Positions 33,944 through 42,801 of a stretch of 64,000 nt of DNA are shown here, in pieces; within the stretch, counting starts at the first letter, position 1, and each line of letters begins with the position of its first letter. Below the pieces are notes generated by a model. The model saw only the letters and a list, made by a program, of their open reading frames with translations, was not told where the DNA came from and did not search any database. The DNA comes from JBOZRQ01 sp050789255. GTDB taxonomy: Bacteria; Bacillota; Sulfobacillia; Symbiobacteriales; Symbiobacteriaceae. A program made the translations under genes and the position numbers. The stretch is taken from positions 1 through 64,000 of the forward strand of contig JBOZRQ010000046.1 of NCBI GenBank assembly GCA_050789255.1, given 5' to 3'.

Positions 33944-35158
33944 TCAGCTCCAGAAACGCCACCACGGTCTGGCTGGTCGGGCAGCAGGTTCCTCGGCCCC
34001 GGGTGGGGTCTTCTTCCTCAGCGACGCCAGGTACCGGTCAACCACCAGTTGGAAGTTCCTGCTTCCCTCCGGCGTCAGCGGCTCAAGCTGCACGAACACC
34101 GGAGCCAGGGTCAGATCCTCAGCCTTCGCCCCACCGTTCAGGGCTTTGTTGACCACGTTGACATCCGCAGCCATCAGGGCGAGCTGTTTGAACCCCCGGG
34201 CGCCGGCGTACCGCTCGGCCAGCCGGGAAGCGGTCACGAAACAAGGCTCGTCAGCCAGGTGGCCGGACTCCACCACCTGGCCTGAGGCATTGAAGCACAC
34301 GTACTCCGGAGAGAACTGAACGCCGAGGCCAGCCAAGTACGCCCGCCCCCACGCCGTCTGCGTGAACGTGTAAGCGCGGTCGGCCAGCGGGCCGGGCACA
34401 CCGGCCTCCACCATGGCGGTATACACCTCGGCCTCGCTGAAGTCGTCCCAGTCTGCCACAATATCGGCAAGCCAGGCGACAGCGCTTTCCGGGCTCACGG
34501 AGCCCCCGGTTTGGACCTGCAGTACCAAGAAGACTCGGACGCTGTAGAACTCCTGCCCGGACGGCCACTCAACGGCCGCCATTTCCGCCTGCACTTCCTC
34601 CCACACGCGGTTGTTCAGGAGGACTTCACAGGCCATCGCTCTGCCCTGCATCTGCCCATAGAACAGGCGAACCCAGTGCGTCCCCGGCCGGAGTTGCTTC
34701 TCCTGGATGTTCTCCCGGAGGTGTCCGAACCAGCCGACCAACTCCTCGCCCTGAACCGGGGGCTTGCCTCTGACCCCCACGTCGCCGACCGTAACCCGGC
34801 CCGTTCGGCCTCCGATCGCCCATTCTTCCTGGGAGGCATGTGGGCTCTCTTCGCAACCGAAATAGACGGCAAGCAGCACATGAAACGTGGTAGCTGCAAA
34901 GCTGCTGAAGGCATCAGCGATGGCTTTATCCCGCGTCTGCCCTATGCCGGCAAACGACTCGATCACGGTACGCCCTGGTACAGTCTCAAGCCGCACGTCC
35001 AGTTGGATGGAGGTCCGGTCGTTCTCCGCTGTCTCCCCGACGACAGAGGCCTTGGCCCGAATCGTCTTGCCAACGAAAACGATCCAGTCACCCTGTGGTT
35101 CAGCGTCCACTCCGTGTGCCCGAAACAGCTCCAGCAGAAGTTCATTGACCAGCGGCAT
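33944..35158 (-). CDS. DUF6348-like protein
   Basis: The 404-residue protein begins LVNELLLELFRAHG and contains LDVRLETVPGRTVIESFAGIG and FSSFAATTFHVLLAVYFG in the first 100 residues, which I recognise as the DUF6348 pattern. A second half (about 220-350) includes FTQTAWGRAYLAGLGV. The C-terminus is Pro/Arg/Trp rich. No signal peptide or membrane helix. No function is established for the family that I know of. The middle gene of a three-gene minus-strand operon, ATG behind AAAGGACG. Confidence 0.6.
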   Translation of the reverse strand: MPLVNELLLELFRAHGVDAEPQGDWIVFVGKTIRAKASVVGETAENDRTSIQLDVRLETVPGRTVIESFAGIGQTRDKAIADAFSSFAATTFHVLLAVYFGCEESPHASQEEWAIGGRTGRVTVGDVGVRGKPPVQGEELVGWFGHLRENIQEKQLRPGTHWVRLFYGQMQGRAMACEVLLNNRVWEEVQAEMAAVEWPSGQEFYSVRVFLVLQVQTGGSVSPESAVAWLADIVADWDDFSEAEVYTAMVEAGVPGPLADRAYTFTQTAWGRAYLAGLGVQFSPEYVCFNASGQVVESGHLADEPCFVTASRLAERYAGARGFKQLALMAADVNVVNKALNGGAKAEDLTLAPVFVQLEPLTPEGSRNFQLVVDRYLASLRKKTPPGAEEPAARPARPWWRFWS

Positions 35159-35209
35159 AGCGGGTTACGTCCTTTCCGGGGTTGCCTGTATCGGTGCTCA
35201 AGCAGTGGG

Positions 35210-35644
35210 TCAGCCCAGCAACCGTTCATCAAGCTTCTTGCCCCGGTTGTCGACCAGCCGGGAGGAGGTCGCAACCCCTTTTTCAACCTTGACGTGTACC
35301 TCCTGCTCGAAGACGGACCCGAACCCCATGTGAATGTAGCGGATGACCTTGCCCTTGGGTATCCTGAGGACACCCGAGAACCAGTCTGCCACGATGGGGT
35401 CCTCCCCGAGGAGCCGAAAGGTCCCCCGCAGGCCAACCAGGTAGAACCGGCCATCTCGGATCTCCCAGCTTCCCTGGTAAGCACGCCAGCAGGCCGTGGA
35501 GAACAGAATGCTGTCACTGTCTTGCATCGCCTCGTCAAGCGAAACCTTCACGATTCTGGGGTGTTCATCAGGCAGCGGAGGACAGAAGGCCATCGAGGTC
35601 TTTTCACCGTTCAAGATCAGCTCTTCATGGATTTGTGCGGTCAT
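35210..35644 (-). CDS. Conserved hypothetical protein
   Basis: The 144-residue soluble protein carries a conserved pattern TACWRAYQGSWEIRDGRFYL, then ADWFSGVLRIPKG and YIHMGFGSVFEQE. I have a sense of this as a widespread uncharacterised family but know no name or function. The start at 35644 has GGGGG seven bases upstream; an in-frame ATG at 35665 has no clear site. It opens the three-gene operon that ends at 33144. Confidence 0.6.
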   Translation of the reverse strand: MTAQIHEELILNGEKTSMAFCPPLPDEHPRIVKVSLDEAMQDSDSILFSTACWRAYQGSWEIRDGRFYLVGLRGTFRLLGEDPIVADWFSGVLRIPKGKVIRYIHMGFGSVFEQEVHVKVEKGVATSSRLVDNRGKKLDERLLG

Positions 35645-35722
35645 ACCCGGGCCCCCATCTCTCAAGTTTCCAGCAGGCTTCGCGACAGTTCAATATTGGC
35701 TGAAACAAATCCTTGTCAGCGA

Positions 35723-35763
35723 AAAACGCACCTTCGGTCCATCCAAGACCAAAGGTGCGTTTC
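35723..35763 (-). terminator. Terminator of the 35779-36123 gene
   Basis: AACGCACCTTCGGTC and GACCAAAGGTGCGTT pair over about 15 bp with one mismatch. Located 16 bases beyond the minus-strand stop with a T-rich arm. Confidence 0.75.
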
Positions 35764-35778
35764 TGTTTGTTTTGGCTA

Positions 35779-36123
35779 TTACCCCTTGAGTTCCCCGAGG
35801 CTCTCAAGACCCTCCCGAACGTAGTGGCCCAGGGTGGTGATGGCCTGCTCGATCGCCCGCAACTGCTGGATGATCCAGCTGCCCTGCTCCCGCATCACCT
35901 GGGTCTGCTCCCGAATGGCGCTCGTCTGCTCCCGGGTGGCCGCAGCCGACGACTGCACCGCCTCCCCGATATTCCCCAGCTGCCAGAGCAGCAGGGCCAG
36001 GCCGGCAACGGCGATCAGGGCCCAGAACCAGCCCTGGTTGAACCAGGGGCGGCTCCGCTGGCGGCGCCACTCCCGGTACTCCTCGTAATCAAGGTCCCGC
36101 TCGCGGGACTCCTCTTCACGCAT
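35779..36123 (-). CDS. Small membrane-anchored coiled-coil protein
   Basis: The 114-residue protein has a highly charged N-terminus (REEESRERDLDYEEY), one membrane helix (about 32-50, WFWALIAVAGLALLLWQ) and an amphipathic Gln/Glu-rich helix (55-110) with heptad-like REQT repeats. It resembles membrane-bound methyl-accepting-type or phage-shock-type helices only in build. No family recognised. Single gene. Confidence 0.65.
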   Translation of the reverse strand: MREEESRERDLDYEEYREWRRQRSRPWFNQGWFWALIAVAGLALLLWQLGNIGEAVQSSAAATREQTSAIREQTQVMREQGSWIIQQLRAIEQAITTLGHYVREGLESLGELKG

Positions 36124-36293
36124 GGGCTACCCTCCTTCGCACAGGGCTGTGCTATAGAGTTCGCCCTCTTTCTGAATTGCGTTGACGGTTCTACAATCGT
36201 TTCCGCATTTTACCATGGCTGACCGACGTAACCAGATCGCCCTACGGTCCGTTTTGAGGGTGCTGGAGCACAATAAATCAGGGGGATTCTTCG

Positions 36294-37007
36294 ATGAAAC
36301 GCCTGCTCTCGGCGCTACTTGCGCTATCCCTTGTTAGCTGCACCGCTATGAAGCCGGCCCCGGCCCCGTCGCCCGTCTCCGAGGCGCCGCCCCAGAATCC
36401 CACCACGCTGCCTGATCCCAGTGTCCGGATCGCCAAGGTGGAGCTGGGAAAGAGCCTCTATTACGTGCGCCTGCCGGAGGGCGCCTCGGACCGGCTGCTG
36501 TGGGCGTCGACTCCATACGGAGTCGCCTGGATCTCACCGCAACCCGAGACCGGTGAGCAGCTTGGCAAGCATCCGACCACGGCTGCGAAACTCTTCGTCA
36601 CGCCGTACCGGGCGAACGGTGGCGACCTTGAGCTGGGCGCCCAGGAACTGTTCACCTTTCCCCTCACCATCGAGAAGGAGGGGATCGACCGGTACCTGAG
36701 CGTGGTCAGCCTGGTTTCGTCAGGCGAGTGGGTGATAACCGTCTCCTCCCTGCACGCCCTTGGGGCGGCTCAGTCTTCGGGGCGGCTGGACGCCGTCCAC
36801 CCGACGACGAAGGAGCACCGGTACCTCACCGATGCCAAGTGGGCCGGCGGCAACTTCTTTGACTGGCGCGCCGAGGGCGGCCGGGTCTACTGGCTGCAGC
36901 AGCGAAGCACCAACACGGGCACCGTGGAGGAAGTTGAATCGGTTGTCGTGGACCTCCAGACCGGTGAGAAGCAGAACGTGCCGCCCAGCACCGTAAAAGG
37001 ACAATAG
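36294..37007 (+). CDS. Putative lipoprotein
   Basis: The 237-residue protein has a lipoprotein signal with LVSC (Cys16), a Pro/Ala linker, and a beta-rich domain (about 45-235). It is probably anchored outside the membrane. No catalytic motif is visible and I do not recognise the family. It lies just upstream of the large SLH protein on the same strand, separated by 75 bases that hold an inverted repeat, so it may be transcribed separately. Confidence 0.65.
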   Translation: MKRLLSALLALSLVSCTAMKPAPAPSPVSEAPPQNPTTLPDPSVRIAKVELGKSLYYVRLPEGASDRLLWASTPYGVAWISPQPETGEQLGKHPTTAAKLFVTPYRANGGDLELGAQELFTFPLTIEKEGIDRYLSVVSLVSSGEWVITVSSLHALGAAQSSGRLDAVHPTTKEHRYLTDAKWAGGNFFDWRAEGGRVYWLQQRSTNTGTVEEVESVVVDLQTGEKQNVPPSTVKGQ

Positions 37008-37026
37008 TGTAGGCCCCCTCCTCGAA

Positions 37027-37062
37027 CATTCATTTCAGTTTTGACGTTGTATGAAATGAATG
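37027..37062. promoter_or_regulatory. Perfect inverted repeat upstream of the SLH protein gene
   Basis: CATTCATTTCA and TGAAATGAATG are exact inverse complements (11 bp) across 14 bases that include TTGAC. The position, 20 bases before the start codon, suits an operator over a promoter or a leader hairpin covering the ribosome-binding site. Confidence 0.5.
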
Positions 37063-37082
37063 GACAGAGAGGGGGGTAAGCC

Positions 37083-40000
37083 ATGCGCAAGCGGTTCCTC
37101 ACCTGGATAACCCTGGTCGCATTAGCCCTGTGGATCCTGCCTGCCAGCCCGATCCTGGGCGCCGCCGCACCGGATACCGGGCTGGAGTGGACCGCACGCC
37201 GTTCGGGCACCACCGCCTCCCTGCGGGGTGTGGCGTTCGGCGCCGGCCGCCTCGTCGCCGTGGGCAACGGGGGCGCCGTGGTCACATCGGCGGACGGGGC
37301 GGCCTGGGCGCCCGCCGACGCAGGCACCGAGGAGAACCTGTACGGCCTGGCGCACGGCAGCGCCGGCTTCGTCGCGGTCGGAGACAACGGCACCCTGCTC
37401 TCCTCCCGGGACGGCACAGCCTGGACCCTTCACCTCCAGGACGGCCTCTATGACCTCCTCTCCGACGTCACCTTTGCCGCTGGCCTTTACGTCGCAGTGG
37501 GCTCCAGCGGCACCATTCTGACCTCCCCGGACGGCGCCTCCTGGACCAGGCAGGGCGCCGGCACCGAGGAGGCTCTAAGCGCGATCGCGCATGGCGGTAC
37601 ACTCTTCGTGGCGGTAGGGGCAGGCGGCACCATCCTGACCTCGCCGGACGGCCAACAATGGACTTCTCAAACCTCGGGCATCAGCGCCTACCTGTCGGGC
37701 ATCGCCTATGGCAACGGCAGGTTCATCGCGGTGGGCGAGAACGACACCGTGCTCGTCTCATCGGACGGGGCCACGTGGGCCAAACAGCCGCCCCCGGCGG
37801 GCGCCCTCGGACTGTGGCGCGTCACCTACGGAAACGGCCTCTTCGTGGGTGTTGGCGGCAGCGGGGCCATCGTGAGCACCCGGGATGGGGCCTCCTGGGT
37901 CGATCACGACCTCAAGCGGGTCATGAACTTCCTATACGATGTGATCTACGTCGGCGGCCAGTTCGTCGCCGTCGGTGAGGGAGGCACCATCCGGACCAGC
38001 CTGGGGGACGCGATCACCGAGCAACCGTCCCAGCCGCCGCCTGCGGTGAGCCAGGGCTGCACCCCCGGGGTCGTCACCGGCCCGTCGGTCCGCAAGGATG
38101 CCTACGGCCTCAGCCTCACCGCCGACGGCATCACCAGGCTCGACGGAGGCTGGGAAGAGCTCTGCGGAACCATCAGCCTGACCAAGTACGTCAAGCTGTC
38201 CGGCACCTTACGGGTCAGCCCCTACAGCCCCAACCTACAGGGGGAAGGCGCCGTCTACATCCAGGTCAGCAAGCCCTTTCCCTTCTCCCTGGAGATCCTC
38301 CGCGGCCCATTCGAAATCGACAGCGAGGGCAAGAAGATCCGCCCCGCCGGTCCGCAAGCCTTCGTCTTCGCCGGACTGCCCATCTTTATCGACGATGTCG
38401 AACTGACCGACCGCGGCATGAAGGTGACCACCGGCACGCTGGGCATCCCCGAGGATCTGCTGGAGATGACCTACGTCGACCAGGCATCCAAAGAGGAGAA
38501 CACGGTCAAGTTCAAGGTCCCCGTGGAGAGGGTGGAGGTGGCCGACGGACTCCTGGGCGGGAAAGCCGAACTGTCCCAGCTGAGGGTGGGCGCCCTAAAG
38601 CTCAAGGACGTCTCCATCGAGTTCGACGCCGAGGAGGAGAGGCTGGCCTTTGGCGGCAAGGTCGAGGTCAAGCCCCTCACGTTGGAAGCGGAGTTCGGTT
38701 ACGCCCACTGGCAGTTGGACCACCTGCGGCTTGGCAGCTCCACCAAGATTCCCTTTGGCAGCGGGTTTTACGTGAACAGCATTGCAGGGGAGGTGTCGGG
38801 CCTGGCTGGCGGACCCCTGACCGTGGCCGGTGAGGCAAACATAGGCGGCGGCACCCCACTTCCCGACGACGAGTGGCTGATCAAGGGAAATGAGCTTCGG
38901 GTGGAACTGGAGTGGAGGGGGAGCCTCCTGCCCGCCTCCCTCACCGCCAGTGGTAAACTGGCCATCTGGAAAGTCCAGCTGGCTGAAGGTGAGATCTTCA
39001 TGTCCGCCCATGAAGTGCGTCTGAGTATCTCCGTGAACCTGTTGGATATTCTGATTACCAGCGGCATCATCAAGGTCACGGACAAGGAAGGTCTGTACGG
39101 CCACGTCGAAGGCCGCCTGCAGGTGCCCCGTGCCGTGTGGTTCTTCGGTGGCATGGAGCTCGGCAGCCTGGAAGGCACCGTCGACAGCAAGGGCGTGCGG
39201 GGGGCTGCCAGCCGGGGCATCTTCCGGTACGGGTGCCGGGTCGAGTGGAACCTCGAGTACGACTGCGGCCGGAATGTCGCCTTGCTCAGCAGCGTGGCCT
39301 ACCGACCGACGCTACTCGCTGCCGTGGACGGCAACGCAGCCGCAGCGCCCCAGCAGGTCGTCGTGCCGGACGGCCTCCGGCAGGTGATCGTCGCGATGGA
39401 GTGGAGCGGGGCAGACACCGACTTCACCCTCACCGCGCCCGACGGCGTCAGCTACACGCCCCAAAACTCCCCGCTCACGTCCACCACGGCAAACTACATC
39501 AAACCGGGCGCCGGCCGCGCCTTTTACATCATCAACGCTCCGAAACCGGGGGTTTGGCAGTTCGCCTTCACCGGCCCCGGCGTCACCACAGCCACCGCAA
39601 GTGTCGTTAGAGTCACCCCGGCCCCGTCCCTGACCCTGGCCGCTCCAAGCGCCGACCTCACAGCCTCGGGGCCGGTCACGATTCGCTGGCAGACCGACGC
39701 CCCGGCAGGCAGCCACGTCAGCCTCTTCTACACCCCCGACGCCGACAGTTTCAACGGCACCCGCATCGCCGGCGGCCTCGATGCCGGCGCGGGTAGCTAC
39801 ACCTGGGACCCCACGGCCCTCCCCGACGGCGCCTACTACCTCTACGCCGCTGTCGATGACGGCTTGAGCGCACCGGTGTACGCCCACGGCGGCGCCCGGG
39901 TGTTGGTCCGCAACCCGAAGACCCCGCCCGCTCCGCAAAAACTCCAAGCCCGGTCCGTAAACGGTGCGGCGGTGCTGACCTGGGACCCCGTAGCGGCGCC

Positions 40001-41225
40001 CGACCTGGCCGGCTACTACGTCTACATGCTGGGCGCCGAGCCGCAGCGGGCCTTCGTCGAAAACGCCACCCACCTGACCTGGCCCGGCCTGAAACCCGGA
40101 CAGAGATACCAGTTCGCAGTCAGCGCCGTGAGCACCCTTGACCTGGAGAGCCCCCGCAGCGCCCCCGTTACTGTGGGCATCACGCCGCCCCGTGTACCGT
40201 CGGTCCAGGTGGACTGGCCGGCGGGTCCGGCGGTCAAGGCCCCGACCCTCAAGCTGCAGGGCACAATCGGCAAAGAGGGTGCGGCCCACCTGTACCTGAA
40301 CGGTGAGCGAGTGGCAGCCAACCTGACGGGCACCTTTACTCACACGGTACAGCTAACCCCTGGCGAGAACGAGCTGCGGCTGGTCACCACCGGCGCCAAC
40401 GGCGATTGGACCGAACAGCGCCGCCTCTACGTACTGGATGCGATCTCTCCCGAACTGATCGTGAACAACCTGCGTTCCGGGTCGAGCGAGGCCGTGATAA
40501 CCGGTCGTGTGGAGCCCGGCGCCGCCCTCACCCTCAACGGTCATCCCGTGGAAGTCCGGGCGGATGGCTCGTACACCGCCGTGCTGCCGCTGCTGCCAGG
40601 GGGTAACGAGATCCAGTTGACAGCCCGAGACCGGGCCGGCAACGAGAAGACCTTCAAGGGAACCGCCCCGGCGGCCTGTGGCACCGTCTTCCCCGACGTG
40701 CCCGCCGGGAGCCCCGCCTGCGCCGCCATCGAACGACTGGCCGCCCGCAGGGTGCTAAGCGGCTACCCCGACGGCAGCTTCCAGCCAGACCGCGGGGTGA
40801 CCCGGGCTGAGTTCGCCAAAATGCTGGTCGCGACCCTGAACAAGGCCGCCGACCCGGGCGGCAGCCTGCCCTTCTCGGACACGGCGGGCCACTGGTCCGC
40901 CGCCCAGGGCTACCTTCAGACGGCCGTGGCGCTCCAGGCCATCGGCGGATTCCCGGACGGCACCTTCCGTCCCAACGATCCAGTCACCCGGGCTCAGGTG
41001 GTGCGGATCGTAGCAGCGGCAGCCGGCCTGTCGGCCCAGGGCACATCGACCTACACAGATGTGCGCTCGGGCGACTGGTTCGCCGGGTGGGTGGCCGCAG
41101 CGGAACGCTCCGGCCTGATCGGACCCGGTTCACAAATCTGGGCGGAGGAGCGCTTTGCCGGCGACCAGCCGGCGACTCGGGCCGAAGCGGCTATGGTGCT
41201 TGCTAACCTGCTTGACAGGCGATGA
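37083..41225 (+). CDS. Secreted SLH-domain protein with N-terminal beta-propeller
   Basis: The 1380-residue protein has a Sec signal peptide (about 1-27), then seven consecutive repeats of the form GxxFVAVGxxGTIxTSxDGxxW (about 45-310), enough for a complete seven-bladed propeller of the Ycf48/BNR type. A long beta-rich region (about 340-760) follows, then Ig/fibronectin-like domains (about 860-1190), and three SLH motifs at the C-terminus (about 1200-1375, with FPDVP, GYPDGSFQPDRGVTRAEFAKML). SLH domains bind secondary cell-wall polymer, so it is displayed on the surface. It may be an adhesin or a client of the secretion locus next to it; that is inference. Confidence 0.85.
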   Translation: MRKRFLTWITLVALALWILPASPILGAAAPDTGLEWTARRSGTTASLRGVAFGAGRLVAVGNGGAVVTSADGAAWAPADAGTEENLYGLAHGSAGFVAVGDNGTLLSSRDGTAWTLHLQDGLYDLLSDVTFAAGLYVAVGSSGTILTSPDGASWTRQGAGTEEALSAIAHGGTLFVAVGAGGTILTSPDGQQWTSQTSGISAYLSGIAYGNGRFIAVGENDTVLVSSDGATWAKQPPPAGALGLWRVTYGNGLFVGVGGSGAIVSTRDGASWVDHDLKRVMNFLYDVIYVGGQFVAVGEGGTIRTSLGDAITEQPSQPPPAVSQGCTPGVVTGPSVRKDAYGLSLTADGITRLDGGWEELCGTISLTKYVKLSGTLRVSPYSPNLQGEGAVYIQVSKPFPFSLEILRGPFEIDSEGKKIRPAGPQAFVFAGLPIFIDDVELTDRGMKVTTGTLGIPEDLLEMTYVDQASKEENTVKFKVPVERVEVADGLLGGKAELSQLRVGALKLKDVSIEFDAEEERLAFGGKVEVKPLTLEAEFGYAHWQLDHLRLGSSTKIPFGSGFYVNSIAGEVSGLAGGPLTVAGEANIGGGTPLPDDEWLIKGNELRVELEWRGSLLPASLTASGKLAIWKVQLAEGEIFMSAHEVRLSISVNLLDILITSGIIKVTDKEGLYGHVEGRLQVPRAVWFFGGMELGSLEGTVDSKGVRGAASRGIFRYGCRVEWNLEYDCGRNVALLSSVAYRPTLLAAVDGNAAAAPQQVVVPDGLRQVIVAMEWSGADTDFTLTAPDGVSYTPQNSPLTSTTANYIKPGAGRAFYIINAPKPGVWQFAFTGPGVTTATASVVRVTPAPSLTLAAPSADLTASGPVTIRWQTDAPAGSHVSLFYTPDADSFNGTRIAGGLDAGAGSYTWDPTALPDGAYYLYAAVDDGLSAPVYAHGGARVLVRNPKTPPAPQKLQARSVNGAAVLTWDPVAAPDLAGYYVYMLGAEPQRAFVENATHLTWPGLKPGQRYQFAVSAVSTLDLESPRSAPVTVGITPPRVPSVQVDWPAGPAVKAPTLKLQGTIGKEGAAHLYLNGERVAANLTGTFTHTVQLTPGENELRLVTTGANGDWTEQRRLYVLDAISPELIVNNLRSGSSEAVITGRVEPGAALTLNGHPVEVRADGSYTAVLPLLPGGNEIQLTARDRAGNEKTFKGTAPAACGTVFPDVPAGSPACAAIERLAARRVLSGYPDGSFQPDRGVTRAEFAKMLVATLNKAADPGGSLPFSDTAGHWSAAQGYLQTAVALQAIGGFPDGTFRPNDPVTRAQVVRIVAAAAGLSAQGTSTYTDVRSGDWFAGWVAAAERSGLIGPGSQIWAEERFAGDQPATRAEAAMVLANLLDRR

Positions 41226-41235
41226 ATATTACACG

Positions 41236-41265
41236 TTGCAATGTTGCCAATCGTCGTGGTATTAT
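41236..41265 (+). promoter_or_regulatory. Promoter of the WXG100 gene
   Basis: TTGCAA and TATTAT are spaced by 18 bases, and TGG in front of the TATTAT makes an extended -10. It lies about 87 bases upstream of the GTG start, directly after the SLH gene, and is AT-rich against a GC-rich background. Confidence 0.5.
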
Positions 41266-41351
41266 TTCATCGAACTGGATAATCTTTACAGACCTCTCCG
41301 CAGCACCAGTGGTGTACCTACATCAAAGGTCAACAAAAGGGGAGATTCGGT

Positions 41352-41639
41352 GTGAGCCAGGATCTGATTCGGATTTCACCGGAACAGGTACGGCAGGCGG
41401 CCACGCAGTTCAAGAGCAAGAGCGAGGAGAGCCGCCAAATGATGACCCAGCTGACCGCAACCTGGCAGCGCGTGCGGGACGTTTGGGCCGGCAGCACCGC
41501 CAACGACGTCGACATGAAAATGGCCGAGTGGAAGAAGCAAATGCAGAGCCACGTCGAGTTGCTCGCCCACGTAGGCAACCGGCTCAACGAGCTGGCCAAG
41601 GAGTTCGAGGACTTCGACCGCCAGAAGCGCACCCTCTAG
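41352..41639 (+). CDS. WXG100-family secreted protein (EsxA-like)
   Basis: The 95-residue protein is a typical WXG100 helical hairpin: helix 1 (about 8-40), the turn WAG in DVWAGSTAND (about 45-47), helix 2 (50-90). Such proteins dimerise and leave the cell through EccC/EssC ATPases. No signal peptide, as expected. GTG start behind AAAAGGGGAG. It heads a five-gene locus but is separated from the rest by an intrinsic terminator, which would give it much higher transcript levels than the machine genes. Confidence 0.9.
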   Translation: MSQDLIRISPEQVRQAATQFKSKSEESRQMMTQLTATWQRVRDVWAGSTANDVDMKMAEWKKQMQSHVELLAHVGNRLNELAKEFEDFDRQKRTL

Positions 41640-41649
41640 CTCACTCAGC

Positions 41650-41681
41650 GGACCGGACCTCCCGAGGGTCCGGTCCTTTTC
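41650..41681 (+). terminator. Partial terminator between WXG100 gene and secretion genes
   Basis: GGACCGGACC and GGTCCGGTCC pair perfectly (10 bp, seven-base loop) and run into TTTTCT. No new promoter is obvious before the next gene, so read-through would express the downstream genes at a lower level. Confidence 0.8.
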
Positions 41682-41700
41682 TAGCAAGGGGTGAATAGGA

Positions 41701-42036
41701 ATGCCGCTCGTGATCGTGACCATGCTGGACCCGGCGGGGGCAGAGCGGGACCTGGAGATCGATGACAGCCTGGCAGCGTGGGAGTTGGCGTCGCTGCTGG
41801 CCCGGTCCTACCGCTGGCCGCTGGGCGCCCCGGGCGGGCTGATCGAGTACGCCATCCAGGCCGCCCCGCCCGGTCGGGTGCTGCAGTCCGCCGAGACGCT
41901 GGCCGGGGCGGGGGTCTGCACCGGCGCCATCCTCCGGGCCGAACCGGTGTCGGTCTCGACCGCACACGAGGGTCCGCTGCGGGGATGGAGGCCGTTGGGC
42001 ATCCCCGTCCCGGGCGCCGCGAAGGCGGGGGTGTAA
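41701..42036 (+). CDS. Ubiquitin-like protein, YukD/EsaB type
   Basis: The 111-residue protein has a ubiquitin-like fold pattern over residues 1-80: LVIVTMLDPAG strand, AERDLEIDDS, helix AWELASLLARSYRWP, and a late strand GAILRAEPV. Position next to a WXG100 gene and EccC supports the YukD/EsaB assignment. No C-terminal Gly-Gly, so conjugation is unlikely. A C-terminal 30-residue extension has no known counterpart. In bacilli YukD is needed for type VII secretion. Confidence 0.7.
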   Translation: MPLVIVTMLDPAGAERDLEIDDSLAAWELASLLARSYRWPLGAPGGLIEYAIQAAPPGRVLQSAETLAGAGVCTGAILRAEPVSVSTAHEGPLRGWRPLGIPVPGAAKAGV

Positions 42037-42037
42037 C

Positions 42038-42790
42038 ATGGAGCCCTACACGACACTGGCCACCCACCAGACGCCGGCCCTGGTGATCTACCTGCTCGAT
42101 GTGAGCGCCTCCATGGGCCAGCCCATGGGGGGCCGACGCCGCATCGACGTGGTGGCGGACGCTCTGGCGGCGACCCTCCGCCAGATGGTCTTTCGCTCCA
42201 CACGGGGCACAAGGCTCTCCCCACGCTACCGCATCGCCATGCTCGCTTACAGCGATCGGGTCTACGACCTGCTCGGGGGGATTCGCACCATCGACCAGGT
42301 GGCGCAGCTGGGGGTGCCCGACCTGAGCCCCATGCGCACCACGGATACCGCCTCGGCCTTTCAGTGGGCGGAGCGCCTGCTGGAGCAGGAGCTCCCCCAG
42401 CTCCAGAACTGCCCGGCACCGCTGATCTGCCACATGACCGATGGCCAGTACACGGGCGCCGACCCCGAGCCCATCGTGCACCGCCTGATGCAGATGCAGG
42501 TCGCCGACGGCCCGGTGCTGGTTGAGAACATCTTCATCTCAGACACCATGCTTTCCGCCCCTGCCATTGATGCAGCCCGGTGGGCCGGCATCCAGCGAAA
42601 TACGCCCCTGGCCAGCGACTACGGCGAGCTCCTGAAGTCGCTCTCTTCCCCGATTCCGCAGAGCTACCGGGAGGCCATGCGGGAGCAGCGTCACCGGTTG
42701 GCGCCCGGCGCCCTGATGCTCTTTCCCGGCACCACGCCCGACCTGGTCGCCCTGGGGTTCCAAATGTCGGCCGCTACGCCGGTCAGATAG
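42038..42790 (+). CDS. von Willebrand factor A domain protein
   Basis: The 250-residue protein is a VWA domain with an intact MIDAS metal site: LLDVSASMG (DxSxS, residues about 19-25), the Thr in the RTTDTAS stretch (about 94) and Asp in HMTDGQYT (about 130). No signal peptide, so the fold faces the cytoplasm. The start codon comes one base after the previous stop. It probably holds together the secretion ATPase and the kinase. VWA proteins are not part of the standard type VII machines. Confidence 0.85.
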   Translation: MEPYTTLATHQTPALVIYLLDVSASMGQPMGGRRRIDVVADALAATLRQMVFRSTRGTRLSPRYRIAMLAYSDRVYDLLGGIRTIDQVAQLGVPDLSPMRTTDTASAFQWAERLLEQELPQLQNCPAPLICHMTDGQYTGADPEPIVHRLMQMQVADGPVLVENIFISDTMLSAPAIDAARWAGIQRNTPLASDYGELLKSLSSPIPQSYREAMREQRHRLAPGALMLFPGTTPDLVALGFQMSAATPVR

Positions 42791-42801
42791 GGGGGGAGAG
42801 C

